Of a stretch of DNA of 64,000 nt, positions 1 to 10,988 are shown one piece after another (position 1 is the stretch's first letter; the number at the start of each line of letters is the position of its first letter). The notes beneath the pieces were generated by a model. That model had not been told where the DNA came from, did not search any database, and saw only the letters and a program-made list of their open reading frames with translations. The DNA is from Saksenaea vasiformis B4078 (taxonomy: Eukaryota > Mucoromycota > Mucoromycetes > Mucorales > Saksenaeaceae), in assembly GCA_000697055.1 (NCBI GenBank), contig JNDT01001351.1, positions 1-64,000 of the forward strand, given 5' to 3'. The translations under genes and the position numbers were made by a program.

Positions 1-252
1 GAAAGGCCAGGGACCACACTTGCTGCTGTAGGCATCTACAAGACAGAAGTGGACGCGTTATCGAAGAGCATATACTACTATGCAAAGTCTGGCGATCAGC
101 TGTTTGTTGTAGATTGCACAAACATTGATGACTTTGCTGGTAGTGTACGTGAAGATCCTCTTCGTTTCAACGGCAAAAGTTATTGCATTTGGCCAGGCAT
201 GGTTTCTAGCAACTACAACCAGTCCACCCTCGGCGATAGAAAATACATATAA
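1..252 (+). CDS. C-terminal end of an unidentified ORF, cut by the window edge
   Basis: An open frame runs from the first base to a TAA at 250-252, about 83 codons, with no ATG inside, so it can only be the 3' part of a gene or exon that begins outside the window. I do not recognise the product. It has mixed polar and hydrophobic composition and no obvious membrane segment. It stops just upstream of the palindromic element at about 255-480 and is not similar to the MACPF exons further right, so it is probably not the missing front of the truncated MACPF copy. It could also be a chance open frame. Confidence 0.3.
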   Translation, partial: ERPGTTLAAVGIYKTEVDALSKSIYYYAKSGDQLFVVDCTNIDDFAGSVREDPLRFNGKSYCIWPGMVSSNYNQSTLGDRKYI

Positions 253-254
253 TG

Positions 255-480
255 TTTCAATAATTGGCCAATAAAAGCTACAAATACTATCGTGGAATTA
301 CATGATAATCCTAGGAACAGTTCTTTAGCTATCATAGAATTCCATGTAATATCATGGACTTATATTGGAATCACTATCATGGAATAATCACGGAAAAGTG
401 CATTTCCGTGATTATTTCCATGATTATTTTCGAGGATTGCTCCATGACCCGTCATGGAATTCCATGATTATTTTTCCCGT
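255..480. mobile_element. Palindrome-rich non-autonomous element (Tc1/mariner-like MITE candidate)
   Basis: This AT-rich stretch is built from short inverted repeats. A 14-bp perfect inverted repeat with a 6-bp loop lies at about 384-417 (arms AATAATCACGGAAA and TTTCCGTGATTATT). The palindrome CATGGAATTCCATG occurs at about 453, with related half-sites at 338, 350 and 378. The right end reads TTTTTCCCG followed by TA, as expected for an element that inserts at TA. Homology to the MACPF gene begins exactly there. No long coding frame is present. The left terminus was not found, so it may be truncated. Confidence 0.5.
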
Positions 481-481
481 A

Positions 482-1071
482 GTGAGTGGTGTTGCATGTA
501 ACTCACAAAAGTGTAAGATGAACCACTGTCTATACATCGACTATGATGTAAACTGGTATATCCTAGTTCTGTCTAAAGGAGGACATCCAAGCGACACGGC
601 AATTTAAGGAGGATGTTTTTGAAGCCGTGAAAACTTCCACACTCATGGCACGGATTCTAAGCCGGTATGGCAGCTACTACGCAACAAGGATCAACCTAGG
701 TAACGATAAGTAATTGTAATTGCGCACGCTGATGACGACGCTAGGAGGGAGAATAATAATCAAATGCGACGAGATTAAGGATGTGAATGAACCGCAGGAG
801 GAAATCCGAAACAAGATCAACAAGGCTATACAAAGTGGCACAGACTTCGAAGTGATTGGTTCGTAGATTGACATCTTTAACTTGCCGGAGATACTTATTT
901 AGCACTAGGGGGAGTCGCTTCTTTGGTACGGAAGAAGCGTAGCCTACAAAGGTGGATGGATTCTGTGCCGGAAAATCCTGTGATTATACAGTTAGCGGGC
1001 ATAAAGCCATTACATACGTTGCTACCGGAAGGATATAGAGAAGCGGTAAAAGCGTGCATAAGTGATAGTTA
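482..1071 (+). pseudogene. 5'-truncated MACPF-domain gene copy
   Basis: This segment aligns base by base with the last four exons of the MACPF gene at 4144-5976. The homology includes an intron whose acceptor is at about 555, a second intron at about 700-753, and a third at about 864-908, all with intact GT..AG ends. When spliced, the three downstream exons stay open to a TAA at 1069-1071 and keep the family features: the Y-G-S-Y-Y block, the NLGG motif, and the tryptophan-containing segment ending in PVIIQL. The aspartate of the GGDP motif is replaced by valine. The front half of the gene is missing. Where it should be there is the palindromic element, and the remnant of the preceding exon has in-frame stops. 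Decay is therefore recent or the 3' end is still under some constraint. Confidence 0.7.
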
Positions 1072-2492
1072 ATTAGACTGTGTGCTCCAACCTGGACATG
1101 CCTCTAAAAAAATGGTTTTTTTAGAGATAAAAAGCAAATACAATAACTTTTGATTAACGAAAGTCTTCTAGATATTCCAGCCTAATAGATATTTGCAGAG
1201 GAATTAGAACGCGTGGAAGACCATCCACATTTGCAATGATGCTATGGCATTTGTGTCTAGGTTCCATCTGGCAAGCTGTCGCATTGAGCCGTCCTCCACG
1301 CGCGATACACCTACTGTAGAGAGCTCTTCTGTAGCACCACGCCTGTCTTTGATCAATAAATTTGCTGGAACAGACGAAAACAGACAGTGTAGATTTTCAA
1401 GGCCTTTCTATCATCAACTTGAGAGCTAAAACGCAGGTTATGTATATTTTGCCTGGGAACCTTTATTATGTCAAAGACATCTAAGCTGATTGATTTCTTG
1501 CAGTGGTTTCTCGTTTCATCATGCCTCCCGTAACTTTTGCAAGTTGCTCACGGCTTTTCCCTGTCTCTCTTCGTAAAAAATGTCCGTTACACTATCAAAG
1601 TGGAACAGTTGATCCTTCAGGCCGTCCTTCCATAACTTTAGACACACCGTCGTCCGTAGTTCCTATATGTTCTTCTCCATAATGGTAAAAATTACACTTT
1701 GCTGTTGGATGACCAATATCAATTCTTGGAAATGTGATGTTCGATTGGCTCTCGTCCGGATTGCAAGATTCTAGGGTGACATTACTAGCTTTTCTGTGAT
1801 TTCTATCCCTATAGTGCTGTACTCCTTGCTGTTGACAGACGCACATTTTGGCGTCGTTGTGGAGATAACGATGAACCACGCTCAGATGACTGTTTATCTA
1901 TCTTCATCTTTTCATTGGCATAGCATGTACCCTGGGATAACAATATTGTAGCAAAAGCAGCCTATCGATCCCTGACATACGATAACTTCTTGTTACACAT
2001 CAGAGTCTTTTTTTGAACGTGTTTGCATGATTACAGTATGCCCCATACTCAGAACACCTTGTCACGCAACCTCCATAAAGTCAGCCTTCGCAATTCTTCA
2101 AGAACCCTAAAATAAGGGTGAGCTTATTTGTAAATTTGTATTTGGTATTATTAAAACTGCACAGCAAAATACGATGCCCCCCCATAACTGTCTACCAGGT
2201 GTATTGGATTAGCATCATACTGAGTTGACGTTGACCAAGAGTAATGATCTAGAACCTCTCACAAAGATGGAGCTGAATTAAATTTTGAAATGGAAGATGC
2301 TGCCAATACATGTTCAAAATTAAAGTCTATCGCAGAGCCTAATCCTAGGAGTAATGGTTGAATTCATCGCGGTAAACAGTCCGCCACCTTTTTCAGGAGG
2401 TACAGAAACACTTTGATAAATGAGGAATGTTGTTTAATACAATAGATGCGTACAACTAACTCTTTTGCAGGAGCATCCCAATCGCGACATAC
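1072..2492. other. Gene-poor spacer
   Basis: No convincing gene. Short open frames at 1244-1429 (+) and 1595-1879 (-) lack recognisable motifs and splice partners. A short stretch near 1195-1235 faintly resembles a segment upstream of the MACPF core and may be another decayed fragment, but this is weak. Confidence 0.5.
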
Positions 2493-3389
2493 ATGCAATC
2501 ACACGATCAGCAGAGCAAAGAAGATGCTCAACAATCTAGAGAGAGCGAAAGCCACAGAAAGTACTATCTTGGATTGGCATACATACGTGGCAGCTGCGTT
2601 GCTCGGGATTACGCAAAAGCATTTCAATATATTTTAGAAGCAGCAAATCTGGGTCATGCTACAGCCCAACACATGGTCGGAACGATGTATGAAAACGGTC
2701 TGGGGGTTGGACAAGATATTGCAAAGGCGATTGAGGCGTATAGGAGAGCGGCGGAACAGAACAACTTTCGCGCATTGTATAACCTTGGATTGATGTACAA
2801 AGATGGGAAAGGACTTGATCAAGATTTCTCGAAAGCGTTCAAATTGTTTTTGGCAGCAGCAGATCAAGACGACGCTGATGCGCAGAACATGGTTGGTATC
2901 ATGTACGAATATGGTCTGGGCGTCGATCAAAATCCTGTGAAGGCGGTCCAATGGTACCGAAGGGCGGCACTACAGGGAGATGGTTTTGGAGAATACAACA
3001 TGGGAACGATGTATGCAGATGGCAAAGGCGTTGTTCAGGACCATGCATGTGCGTTGTACTATTTTTTGAGAGCAGCAAAACAAAACGATGCGAACGCGCA
3101 AAGCGCAGTCGGATTCATGTACGAGGAAGGTCTAGGAACATGTCAAGACTACACAAGCGCTGTAGATTGGTACACTCGATCAGCAGTGCAGGGGAATACT
3201 ATTGCGCAGTACAGACTTGCGTTGATGTACCGAGACGGTAAAGGTGTACAGCAAGATTTCCAACAAGCAGAACAATGGTTTCGCGCATGTGCTAACCAAA
3301 TATGTCTTGAGATCGAGGCAAGTTACAGAGACGACCTACGCAGAAAACAAGAGGATCTTATGAATTACAGGTACCTAAAGAAGGAATAG
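2493..3389 (+). CDS. Sel1-repeat (TPR-like) protein, 298 aa
   Basis: A single uninterrupted frame from ATG to TAG encodes about six consecutive 36-residue Sel1 repeats, with the pattern A-x-x-x-L-G/V-x-M-Y-x-x-G-x-G-V-x-Q-D, then K-A, a W/Y aromatic and A-A-x-Q. Sel1 repeats fold as paired helices and form scaffolds for protein-protein contacts, often in signalling or ER-associated degradation. No signal peptide or membrane helix is seen, so it is probably cytosolic. The gene is intronless as read. An upstream ATG at 2446 is in another frame and not favoured. It sits between two MACPF-related loci and is distinct from the Sel1 pair at 38-42 kb, whose repeats are lysine-rich. Its partners are unknown. 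Confidence 0.85.
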   Translation: MQSHDQQSKEDAQQSRESESHRKYYLGLAYIRGSCVARDYAKAFQYILEAANLGHATAQHMVGTMYENGLGVGQDIAKAIEAYRRAAEQNNFRALYNLGLMYKDGKGLDQDFSKAFKLFLAAADQDDADAQNMVGIMYEYGLGVDQNPVKAVQWYRRAALQGDGFGEYNMGTMYADGKGVVQDHACALYYFLRAAKQNDANAQSAVGFMYEEGLGTCQDYTSAVDWYTRSAVQGNTIAQYRLALMYRDGKGVQQDFQQAEQWFRACANQICLEIEASYRDDLRRKQEDLMNYRYLKKE

Positions 3390-4143
3390 GATCACCACCA
3401 ACTCATTGATTGTCATGATCATGAATATAGTCGTGGGATAGATTTGAACGACCAAAAGGCGAATCAGGGAACGATCACAGTTAGGGGCTTCCCCTCAGCA
3501 TCCAGTTACAAAACGATAGAACCCAACTCGACGGTTGTTTTGGATGGCAATAGTGCTCTTTTCTCGGAAGGCTCCTGCGAAAACTATCCAGTGAAAATTC
3601 AGCCCCCTGACGGTGCGCAAGTTGTATTCAGCAAACAGATCATGTGCTCACGACAAGATACCAATGGGAAAATGGCCACACGTATTGTCGTGGTGAGTTA
3701 GACAACGGATGGACCGGCCTCTTTGTTCTAAGGTGAACTGACTATGATCCCAAGATGAGACCAGGTGACAAGGAGATCAACAATATAAGGAAGATTCAAA
3801 GCAACGTCGAAAGCTATCCAAAAAGGGACGATACGAGCGAGCAATATCGTGTGCTACAGACGCTACTTGGAAATCCTGACTGCTGCTATCCTATAAAAAT
3901 ACAGATTGGTACTATCAACGCACCTCATCGTATGAACCGTTAATCAGATGTTTAGGAGAAAGTGTCCTTCGCGAACATGGAACGTCAAACAATACTAATC
4001 AAGTTGACGCACGATTCAAAAATGTTCTGGGTAAACGCTGGAAATATCAATAGCGAGAAGTAAATAGACAAATAACTGCCAACGTAGATAGTGGTGCTTC
4101 CGGGTTTCTCTGCAGCGGTAGTTCAAACCGGGATGAAACCGTC
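3390..4143. other. Spacer with two weak short ORFs
   Basis: Frames at about 3444-3701 and 3755-3943 share a similar short stretch (YPVKIQ and YPIKIQ), which hints at a repeated or decayed exon. Neither has a clear start or a recognised domain. They may be remnants of a gene upstream of the MACPF locus, but nothing firm can be said. Confidence 0.3.
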
Positions 4144-5976
4144 ATGTCACACTCAGAAGTTGTGCAGATGGAAGACCTAAAGCCAATATACAACCGCCTG
4201 CAAGAAAATGAACTTGCGCTGGTGGTAGAGATGTACGAACAAACTGCACTGGACGACGATTACCTATATTATGATTGTCCATTGCAGCTTTTTGGAAATA
4301 GCAAAAAGTGGAAGTTGTGCTTGTTTCGGCAACCGTATATTTATAACGCTTTGAATGGTAAAAATTCATCTTTTCTTTTTTTTTTTTTTTTTTACCAACA
4401 GTACTCATTCCATTCTATTTAGGCGACCGTCTCTACTATATCAAGGACGTCTATGCAGATGCGGCGGGGCTTAAGTCCGTTTATTTTAAACTCAAGCCGA
4501 TCAACGACAATGATAGATCACACCGAATCAAATCGGAGGACGTCGTCCGCGTTCAAGTACTACATGCAGATAGCGACCTAGGAGAGCAGGAGCAATTCCT
4601 TACTGTTCACACGGGATATCATTACAGAGGAGGCGCCAGCGAACCTCGATACGTTCCTATTTCGGTGAGTAAAAGATCGCCTTCTCTTTGTCAAGAATGG
4701 TAAGCGTTAAAAGGCCACACACCCCAAACCAGATCGCTAAGTACCAATTTCCAATTCTAGGAAGATTGTGAGCATGGCAACAGATCCATCGTCTAAAAAT
4801 TCCAACGCTTACCTTCGATTCCAAGACAGCGTTGTTTTGAAAGCTGCGTATCCAACAGCTGGGAGAGAAACTACAGGTTACTTAACTTTGAGAGATCACA
4901 GAATGGTGTGGTGCGGTTTTACTGCTGCAACGACTTGTCATTCTAATAGGGATAGCCGTTGGGTCGTCAGACCAATGAGAGAGCCGTCATGTGGAGTTCA
5001 AGAAGCCGACTTATGCGCTTCACTCTCTCGGTGCTGGAACAGGGGCATCAATCGTAACGGTGAGCTGTCCAGCGGAAAACCCTTTGACATGTGTCTCCCA
5101 AACAACGAAAGCAATTTGCTTGGTCATGAAATTCTAGAAGAAAATAGGAGAGCCTTTATTGCGATGCAGCTACGTTACGAACCACGTCAACATGTAGAAA
5201 TAATTGCTGAGAAACACCCATACCTCGCACAATTCGACGACACATATCCCCTGCGCTCGTATTTCTCGCTCAAGGCGCTCTCCGACCAAGCAAACGTAGT
5301 AGTAGTGTTGTACGTGACCCATTTAAGTGTAAGTTGCAACCGTTGGTTATATGTCAGCTATGACTTAAGCAAAAATATATTCTAGTTCTATCTGGAGGAC
5401 GATGTCCAAGCGACAGAGCAATTTAAGCACGATGTCTTTGCAGCCATGCATAATTCCGCAGAGATGGCGAGAGTTTTACACCGCTATGGCAACTACTACG
5501 CAACAAAAATAAATCTTGGTAACGTTGAATCATTTAAATGGCACGTACTGACTACCAGATTTAGGAGGAAGGATCATCGTCAAATGCGACGAAATTAAAG
5601 ATGCAACTGAACCGTTAGAAGAAATTAGGAGCAAAATCGACAAAGCCATACAGCGTGGCGCCGACTTTGAAGTGATTGGTTTGTATCGTTGACATCTTGA
5701 TCTTCCTCTAGAAAACTCATTTATCGCTTAGGTGGAGACCCTTCTTTGGTACAGAAGAACCGCAGCTTACAACAATGGATAGCTTCTGTGCCAGAACACC
5801 CAGTGATCATACAATTAGCGGAAGTAAAGCTGTTGCATGAGCTGATGCCTGAACAGTTCAGAAACACAATGGGGATGTACACGATGACAGTGGGCTGGAA
5901 TTTCTATCATAGTATCGAAGCACTGCTACCAAGAAGTATTTTGCGAAAGAGTAAAGTTACGTTTCCTTTGTTGTAG
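4144..5976 (+). CDS. MACPF-domain protein (membrane attack complex/perforin-like)
   Basis: Six exons can be joined in frame, with introns at about 4358-4422, 4699-4760, 5333-5385, 5519-5563 and 5680-5730. The first 150 or so residues form a region I do not recognise. The C-terminal half carries the MACPF signature: a helical stretch ending in the R-Y-G-N-Y-Y block (the family's Y/F-G-T-H-Y/F), then N-L-G-G-R, then V-I-G-G-D-P and a segment W-I-A-S-V-P followed by PVII. MACPF proteins oligomerise and insert in membranes, although many eukaryotic members have no shown pore activity. No signal peptide is evident, so it is probably not secreted by the classical route. Exon 3 is a long continuous frame and may hide another intron. 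A truncated paralogue lies at 482-1071. Function is inferred only. Confidence 0.7.
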
Positions 5977-6020
5977 AAATTGTATGCATTGGGTCTATTG
6001 AATGAATGGATGGATGGTGA

Positions 6021-6983
6021 TTACTTTTTTTCTTCTTCTTCCTTTTCGATCCGTTTTGCTTTTTCAACCTGTTCTTCGTCTTTTTCAGTCTGTTCTCCCT
6101 TTTCTTCAGACTGAATATAATTCTGTTTGTGTCGCTGCGTAAATTTCTTGCCTGTGCGACGGTAGGTGTCTTGGATCATATCGTAGAAAAAGCGATAATA
6201 GAACAGCAGGTTATCATACTGGCCTTCGTAATTTCCCGAGTAGATCTGTCCATATTCTCTGTAGAAATAGTAGATGGCTTCAATGGTTGCCAGATGGTGC
6301 TCATTCACTTGCTGGAACCGCCAGAAATGGGTCGTTTGCGGTGCAATGGTCACTTTTCGTAAACCTTGTAATGCAGGTGTTTCGCGAGCAATTTTGTTGG
6401 CTTGTTTCCACGTTCCATCAATGACAACCACGCGATCGAAGGAATCTTGAGGAATTTCATGCAAGGTTTTGGCGTCCTGCAAAAAGTCAGCACTTGAATC
6501 TATAGTTTAGCCAACTGCTTACTGGGCCAGGAAATAAAAGAAGTGTACGTTCAGGATGTTCCAGTTCTGAGGGCATATTCTTCCATGAATGAAGATCGAC
6601 ATCTTGATCGGCAATCACGCGTGCATGCACTGCAGTCGATTTACCATCCAGTTCTCGTTCATGTTTAACGCTATATATATATAGACGGCAACGATTCATT
6701 CAGTCACTGCTTTCGTACTAAAGTTATCAAAAAAAAATGCCTACACGTCCAAGTGAACCGGGAGTTTAACAAAGGGGATCTCGGAACGATCCATGCCAAC
6801 GACTTGAAAGCATCGGTAACAAAAGTATTTGGCTGTCTTCTTGCATTTCGGACAAGTGTGTCTCGCTTCTACCCGATGGAGCACATCGTCATTGCTGATT
6901 TTCAGATCGTCAAAAGGTGATTCCCGCGGTCGTTTACGAGAAGTCGTGTTTAAATCAGACGCATTCGAAGTAGAGTCAGGCAT
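6021..6983 (-). CDS. DTWD1: DTW-domain tRNA-uridine aminocarboxypropyltransferase (DTWD1-type)
   Basis: Three exons on the minus strand. The first encodes a zinc-binding pair of motifs (CPKC and CYRC) followed by VKLPVHLD. The second holds DGKSTAVHARV and LLLFPGP. The third holds the catalytic-type block VVVIDGTWKQA and then HLATIEAIYYF and GQYDNLLFYY, all hallmarks of the DTWD1 branch. The family transfers the 3-amino-3-carboxypropyl group of S-adenosylmethionine to a uridine in the D-loop of tRNAs. The end is a lysine- and glutamate-rich tail of about 30 residues, a possible nuclear or RNA-binding extension. The gene shares a roughly 115-bp divergent promoter region with SDH4. The first splice was chosen so that the LD-VVKHE join matches the family. 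Confidence 0.88.
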
Positions 6984-7097
6984 AATGGCTGTACAAAACC
7001 GTTCTCGGCCCGGTCACACGACGAGTTTGGGGGGTGGAGGTCCACCGAAGAGGCTTGGACGACTGTTTGTGTGTCTTGTCCATTTAACACATTTCTC

Positions 7098-7801
7098 ATG
7101 ACCCCTCTACGATTGCTTTCAACAAGACCTTTTGTTCGCGCAACCGCATTGCCAACATTAGCAAGCCGAAGACCTTACTCAGGTAAAAATGGAAGAAAAT
7201 CAGCTGCATGGAGGCTCATTTTCTCTCACAGCTGCATCACAACCGCAACCACAACAACAGACACAGTCGACGGGAGCAACAGCAGCAGCAGCAGCAGAAA
7301 ACACGGTTAGCCCCGCCAAAGGTTAGAAACAAACGCATTGATAAAAAAAAAATCAGCGGGATAGCTAAGAACTATTGCAGCAGAAGAAACAAAGACGCCT
7401 AAAGCCGATACAGAGAAAGAAGAGACGGGCTATGTCCATGGCACATATCATTGGACTGTTGAAAGAGCAGCATCCGTAGCATTGATTCCCTTGATGAGTA
7501 CCCAGATGATCTATGGCGCACATCCTATCAGCGATGGCTTAATGGGTGTCGTGCTGCCATACCACATCTATATGGGTAAGTGGGGGGGGGGGACGAAGGA
7601 ACCAAGAAAAGGTGCTCACTGCTTATAGGATTTGATGCATGTATCACGGATTACATTCCTAAACGCAACTATCCTCGTCTTCACAAACTCGCCAACTGGA
7701 CATTGGCAGGTGCAACAGGTCTAGTCATGTGGGGTTGTTACGAATTCAACACAAATGATGTCGGCTTAACGGAAGCAGTGCAACGAATTTGGACCGCATA
7801 A
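7098..7801 (+). CDS. SDH4: Succinate dehydrogenase membrane anchor subunit (CybS)
   Basis: Four exons give about 170 residues. The N-terminus is an arginine-rich mitochondrial presequence (MTPLRLLSTRPFVRA...) ending near RRPYS. A short Q/P- and alanine-rich linker, encoded over a CAG repeat, follows. The anchor domain has three hydrophobic helices and the conserved H-x-x-W near its start, then PYHIYMGF, DACITDYIPKR and the helix after LHKLANW. CybS with SDH3 anchors the SDH1-SDH2 catalytic pair in the inner membrane, binds heme b and ubiquinone, and so serves both the TCA cycle and the respiratory chain. The Y in the DY pair is the family's ubiquinone-site tyrosine. It converges with EDE1 (218 bp between stops). 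Confidence 0.88.
7275..7302 (+). repeat. CAG/GCA trinucleotide tract inside SDH4
   Basis: Short CAG-type repeat read as GCA codons (alanine) in the linker between presequence and mature SDH4. It is a length-variable coding microsatellite candidate. Confidence 0.6.
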
Positions 7802-8018
7802 AACAAAATAGCAAGGATAGAGGATTAGATTACATAGGGTAATTTTTTTTTTTTGGTGGGTGATGGAAACTGCAACAAGAAGGACATCATTTTTGGGAAA
7901 GCTGGGGCAGGTTCGCCACCTTGAAAGTTGAAATTGTGGGAAGTCTACTTGCTATTTTTGTTGGTGCAGAAACACAGGTTCTTTGTACGTAGTTTATTAC
8001 TTAATAGAAGGTGAGGTT

Positions 8019-10739
8019 TTAGGAAAGGAAAGTGTCCATGAAGGAAGACGATGGTTGTTCTTTCTTCGTTTGAGGTGTCACGTTGAAAATATCGTCAAAA
8101 TTGGATTTGGCTTGGATATCCTCTTCCTCTTTCTTCTTTGATGGCGCGCCGCCGAAAAGGGCACTCAAATCATCTTGAACAGAGGATGAAGACGCGTTTG
8201 CAGATGAGGATGGACCTTCAAAAGCAGCAAGATCAAAGCCATACTTGGACGTCGATTTGGGTGGAGGGGATACAGGTTTTTGCTCCTGGGTTACTACTGG
8301 GCTCGTAGGGAAAGGTGAATTGAAGGACGGCGTAGAGGATACAGGCGCTGTGGTGTGTGTTTGTTCTTCAGTCGTCGTTATCGGCGGTGGGAAGGAGGGA
8401 GCTGTTGGCGAGGTAGCGCTGAAATTTTGCTCCATCGTATTCAGATCTGGGAACTTGGCTTCAATCTCACTGATATCCACATTCGGTGTGGATGAACGTG
8501 ATATTTTCTGTTCCGATGATTCCTTCAAGTGATTTAACGAGACGTTCGGTGAAGTAGGCAAGGAGGATGCTTTCTGTTCAGCCTTCTTGAAACCGGCAAA
8601 TGGATCAAAGGTGCGGCTGGTCTTTGCGCTGCTGACAGAAAGAGAAGGTGATAAGGCTGATTCAGAGCTAGCCTTGGGCGCCTCCGGTACACTAGCAAAC
8701 AATTCTGAAGAAGGAGCGCTGGATAAGGCGAACAAATCGTTGGTATGATCCGGGTTGGTATCCTGCTGCTGCTGCTTTTGCTCCTTCTCTGTTTTCAGTT
8801 CTTCAAGCTCTTTTTGCGCATTGTCGGCTCGTAGTTTGTAATGCTTGCTTTCTTGTCGGTACATCTGCAATTCTTGTTGTAATTCTTCCTTCTTTCCCTT
8901 CTCACTTTCAAGATCACGCTCTGCTTGCTCTGCGATGCGTTTCACATGTTCGAGCACTTCTTTCTCTCTCGTGACCTCGTCCCGCAATGCCTGTACAGCC
9001 TTCGCTTCCACCTCATACTGCGATTGCAGATGCTGAGCTCTGTCCCTCTGTGTCTGTGTTTCCGAACGGATAGTGGAGAGTTCATTCTCCAGCGCAGCAC
9101 GTTCTTTTCCTTGATCACCTACCATGGGCCCCAATGGATGTGATCCCCCTCCTATCTCCGGTGCCTGCACATCGGCCGCTGCACCTATACACACAAAATT
9201 CCGTCACTGTCAACCTCACATGACTGCCAGAAAGTAGAATTTTTTTTTTCTTTACCTGGAGGAGCATCTCCTAAACCTAGCAAATCAATATTTTGCTGAG
9301 TTGTTGTTTGCAAATTCGGCAGCGCGCTGGGTATCTGACCACCCGCCATGCGTCTGTTGATCAAGTGCATAGCAATGGCGAATCCTTGCTGTGACAGTTG
9401 GCCAGTGCCATTGACATCTGCCAAATCCCAGATCCGTGCGAGATCCGATTCTGGAAGCTTGGAGTGGCGGAAAAAATGAACAGCATCCGAACCTAATTTA
9501 GATGTTCTCAGCAAACCATCATCTTCTTGACAAGTAAAAAAAAGAAAGTTTACCTGATACATGACCTGTTCCATTTGTGTTCAGTCGTTCAAAGAAACTA
9601 TTGTATCTTGCTAGTTCTTCCGGGGAGATATCCAGATCGCCTCTACTTGCATGATGTGATTGATCGCCCGTAAAGACAGAGGGACCTGTCATATGTCGCA
9701 TGGTAGGCGTTCCTGCACTTGCACCTGTCATGTGGCGCATGACCGGAGAATTACCCGTGTACTGACGGCCAATAGCACGTCCTGTTGCAGCTACATAGAC
9801 CTGTGCAGGTAGAGTGGGAGGCAACGTTTGCAAAGTCCCTTTCATCATACAGGCAATATAATGCATGGCAATAATAAATTCTGTTTGGTTCAATGTACCG
9901 GATTTGCGCGTGTCTGCCAAATTCCATATGCCATTCAGCACATCCGGAGGCAAGTTGGACCGCAAGAAGAAAGTCTTTGCCGTCTCACCTACCACAAGCC
10001 CTTAAACACATTGTCCTCGTTTTATGTATGTTCACTTTTTACCATTGAGAAGACCGTCGACAGGGCCACTCGACTGGAAAATACCAATGTACTTTGTTCT
10101 ATCTTCTGGTGTGATTATGTCTGCTGGCGTAATAATAGAGGGTTGCGTAATAGATGGCGGTTGTGGCGTAGATGTTTGTGGAGTAGCTGCTGGCCGATTC
10201 GGTGGAGGGGGTTTGATTGACACACCATTAAACTGAGGGAGCGGGGCTAGTTGGTCAATAACAAACGCATCAACAAAGCTGAACGCGGAACGGTGGATAC
10301 GCACCTACCCGATGTGGACAGTACAGGACTAGCTGTTAAAATTCCATGTTGTGCAGAGGCAATAAGTTTGAGAGCAATGCAAAACTCCATGTCTGTCAAG
10401 AACCCCTTCTTATCCTTGTCTGCGGCATCCCAAATCTGGAGAGTCAAGAACAGTGAGCTAAGTGTGGTGGGCGATGAAAATAAAAATACCTCTGACAAGA
10501 GATTCATGGGCACATCTGACTTTTTGAAAAAAGGCACGGCTTCATCTTTTAAGAGAATGCCTTTGCCTTCGGCGTCTGCGATCCTAAATAGTTCAAAGTA
10601 GGCTTGCTTCTCGTTTGGATCGAGCAATGATTGCCATTGCGCTAAGGATAGTGTTGGTACATGCTTCTACAAGAAAAAAAAAGAAAAAAGTTATTCTCCT
10701 ACCAGAAGATTGGGGTTGACTAGGTTGTGAGTTGGACAT
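8019..10739 (-). CDS. EDE1: Ede1/Eps15-like endocytic scaffold with three EH domains
   Basis: Seven exons give roughly 790 residues. Three EH domains come first: one from about residue 15 with LLSE-IWDAADKDKKGFL, a second with GIWNLADTRKSGTL and a third with RIWDLADVNGTGQL. A glutamine/glutamate/arginine-rich coiled coil of about 140 residues follows, then a low-complexity Ser/Pro tail carrying DPFAGF and DLSALFGG type motifs. EH domains bind NPF peptides of endocytic adaptors. Ede1 is among the earliest arrivals at clathrin-coated pits under the plasma membrane. Yeast Ede1 ends with a ubiquitin-binding UBA domain. Here the protein stops after SSSFMDTFLS and no UBA is visible. The first intron was placed so that the join reads SSAQWQ, with the start ATG at 10739. 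Confidence 0.88.
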
Positions 10740-10988
10740 GAACGTGTGGAAACGAACGCAAAAGAACTTGGCTGCCTTATTCGGGTGTGTGATAGTGGCG
10801 GAGACTGAATAGATTGATGGGATAGCAGAGATTTTGACACGAGGTCGCCACCATCTCCCTCTTCGCTTCTTTTCTGATTTTTTTTTAGAAAAAGAAAAGA
10901 TGCCTTTATTTATCCATTATAGAATAAAGCTTATTTTTGAATAGCGCTTGTTTCTTCGAGAGGAATAACATGTAAATCGTGGTTCTGC

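Noticed and set aside
8245..8532. Plus-strand frame opposite EDE1 tail
   Set aside because: Antisense shadow of a Ser/Pro/Thr-rich region; no independent support.
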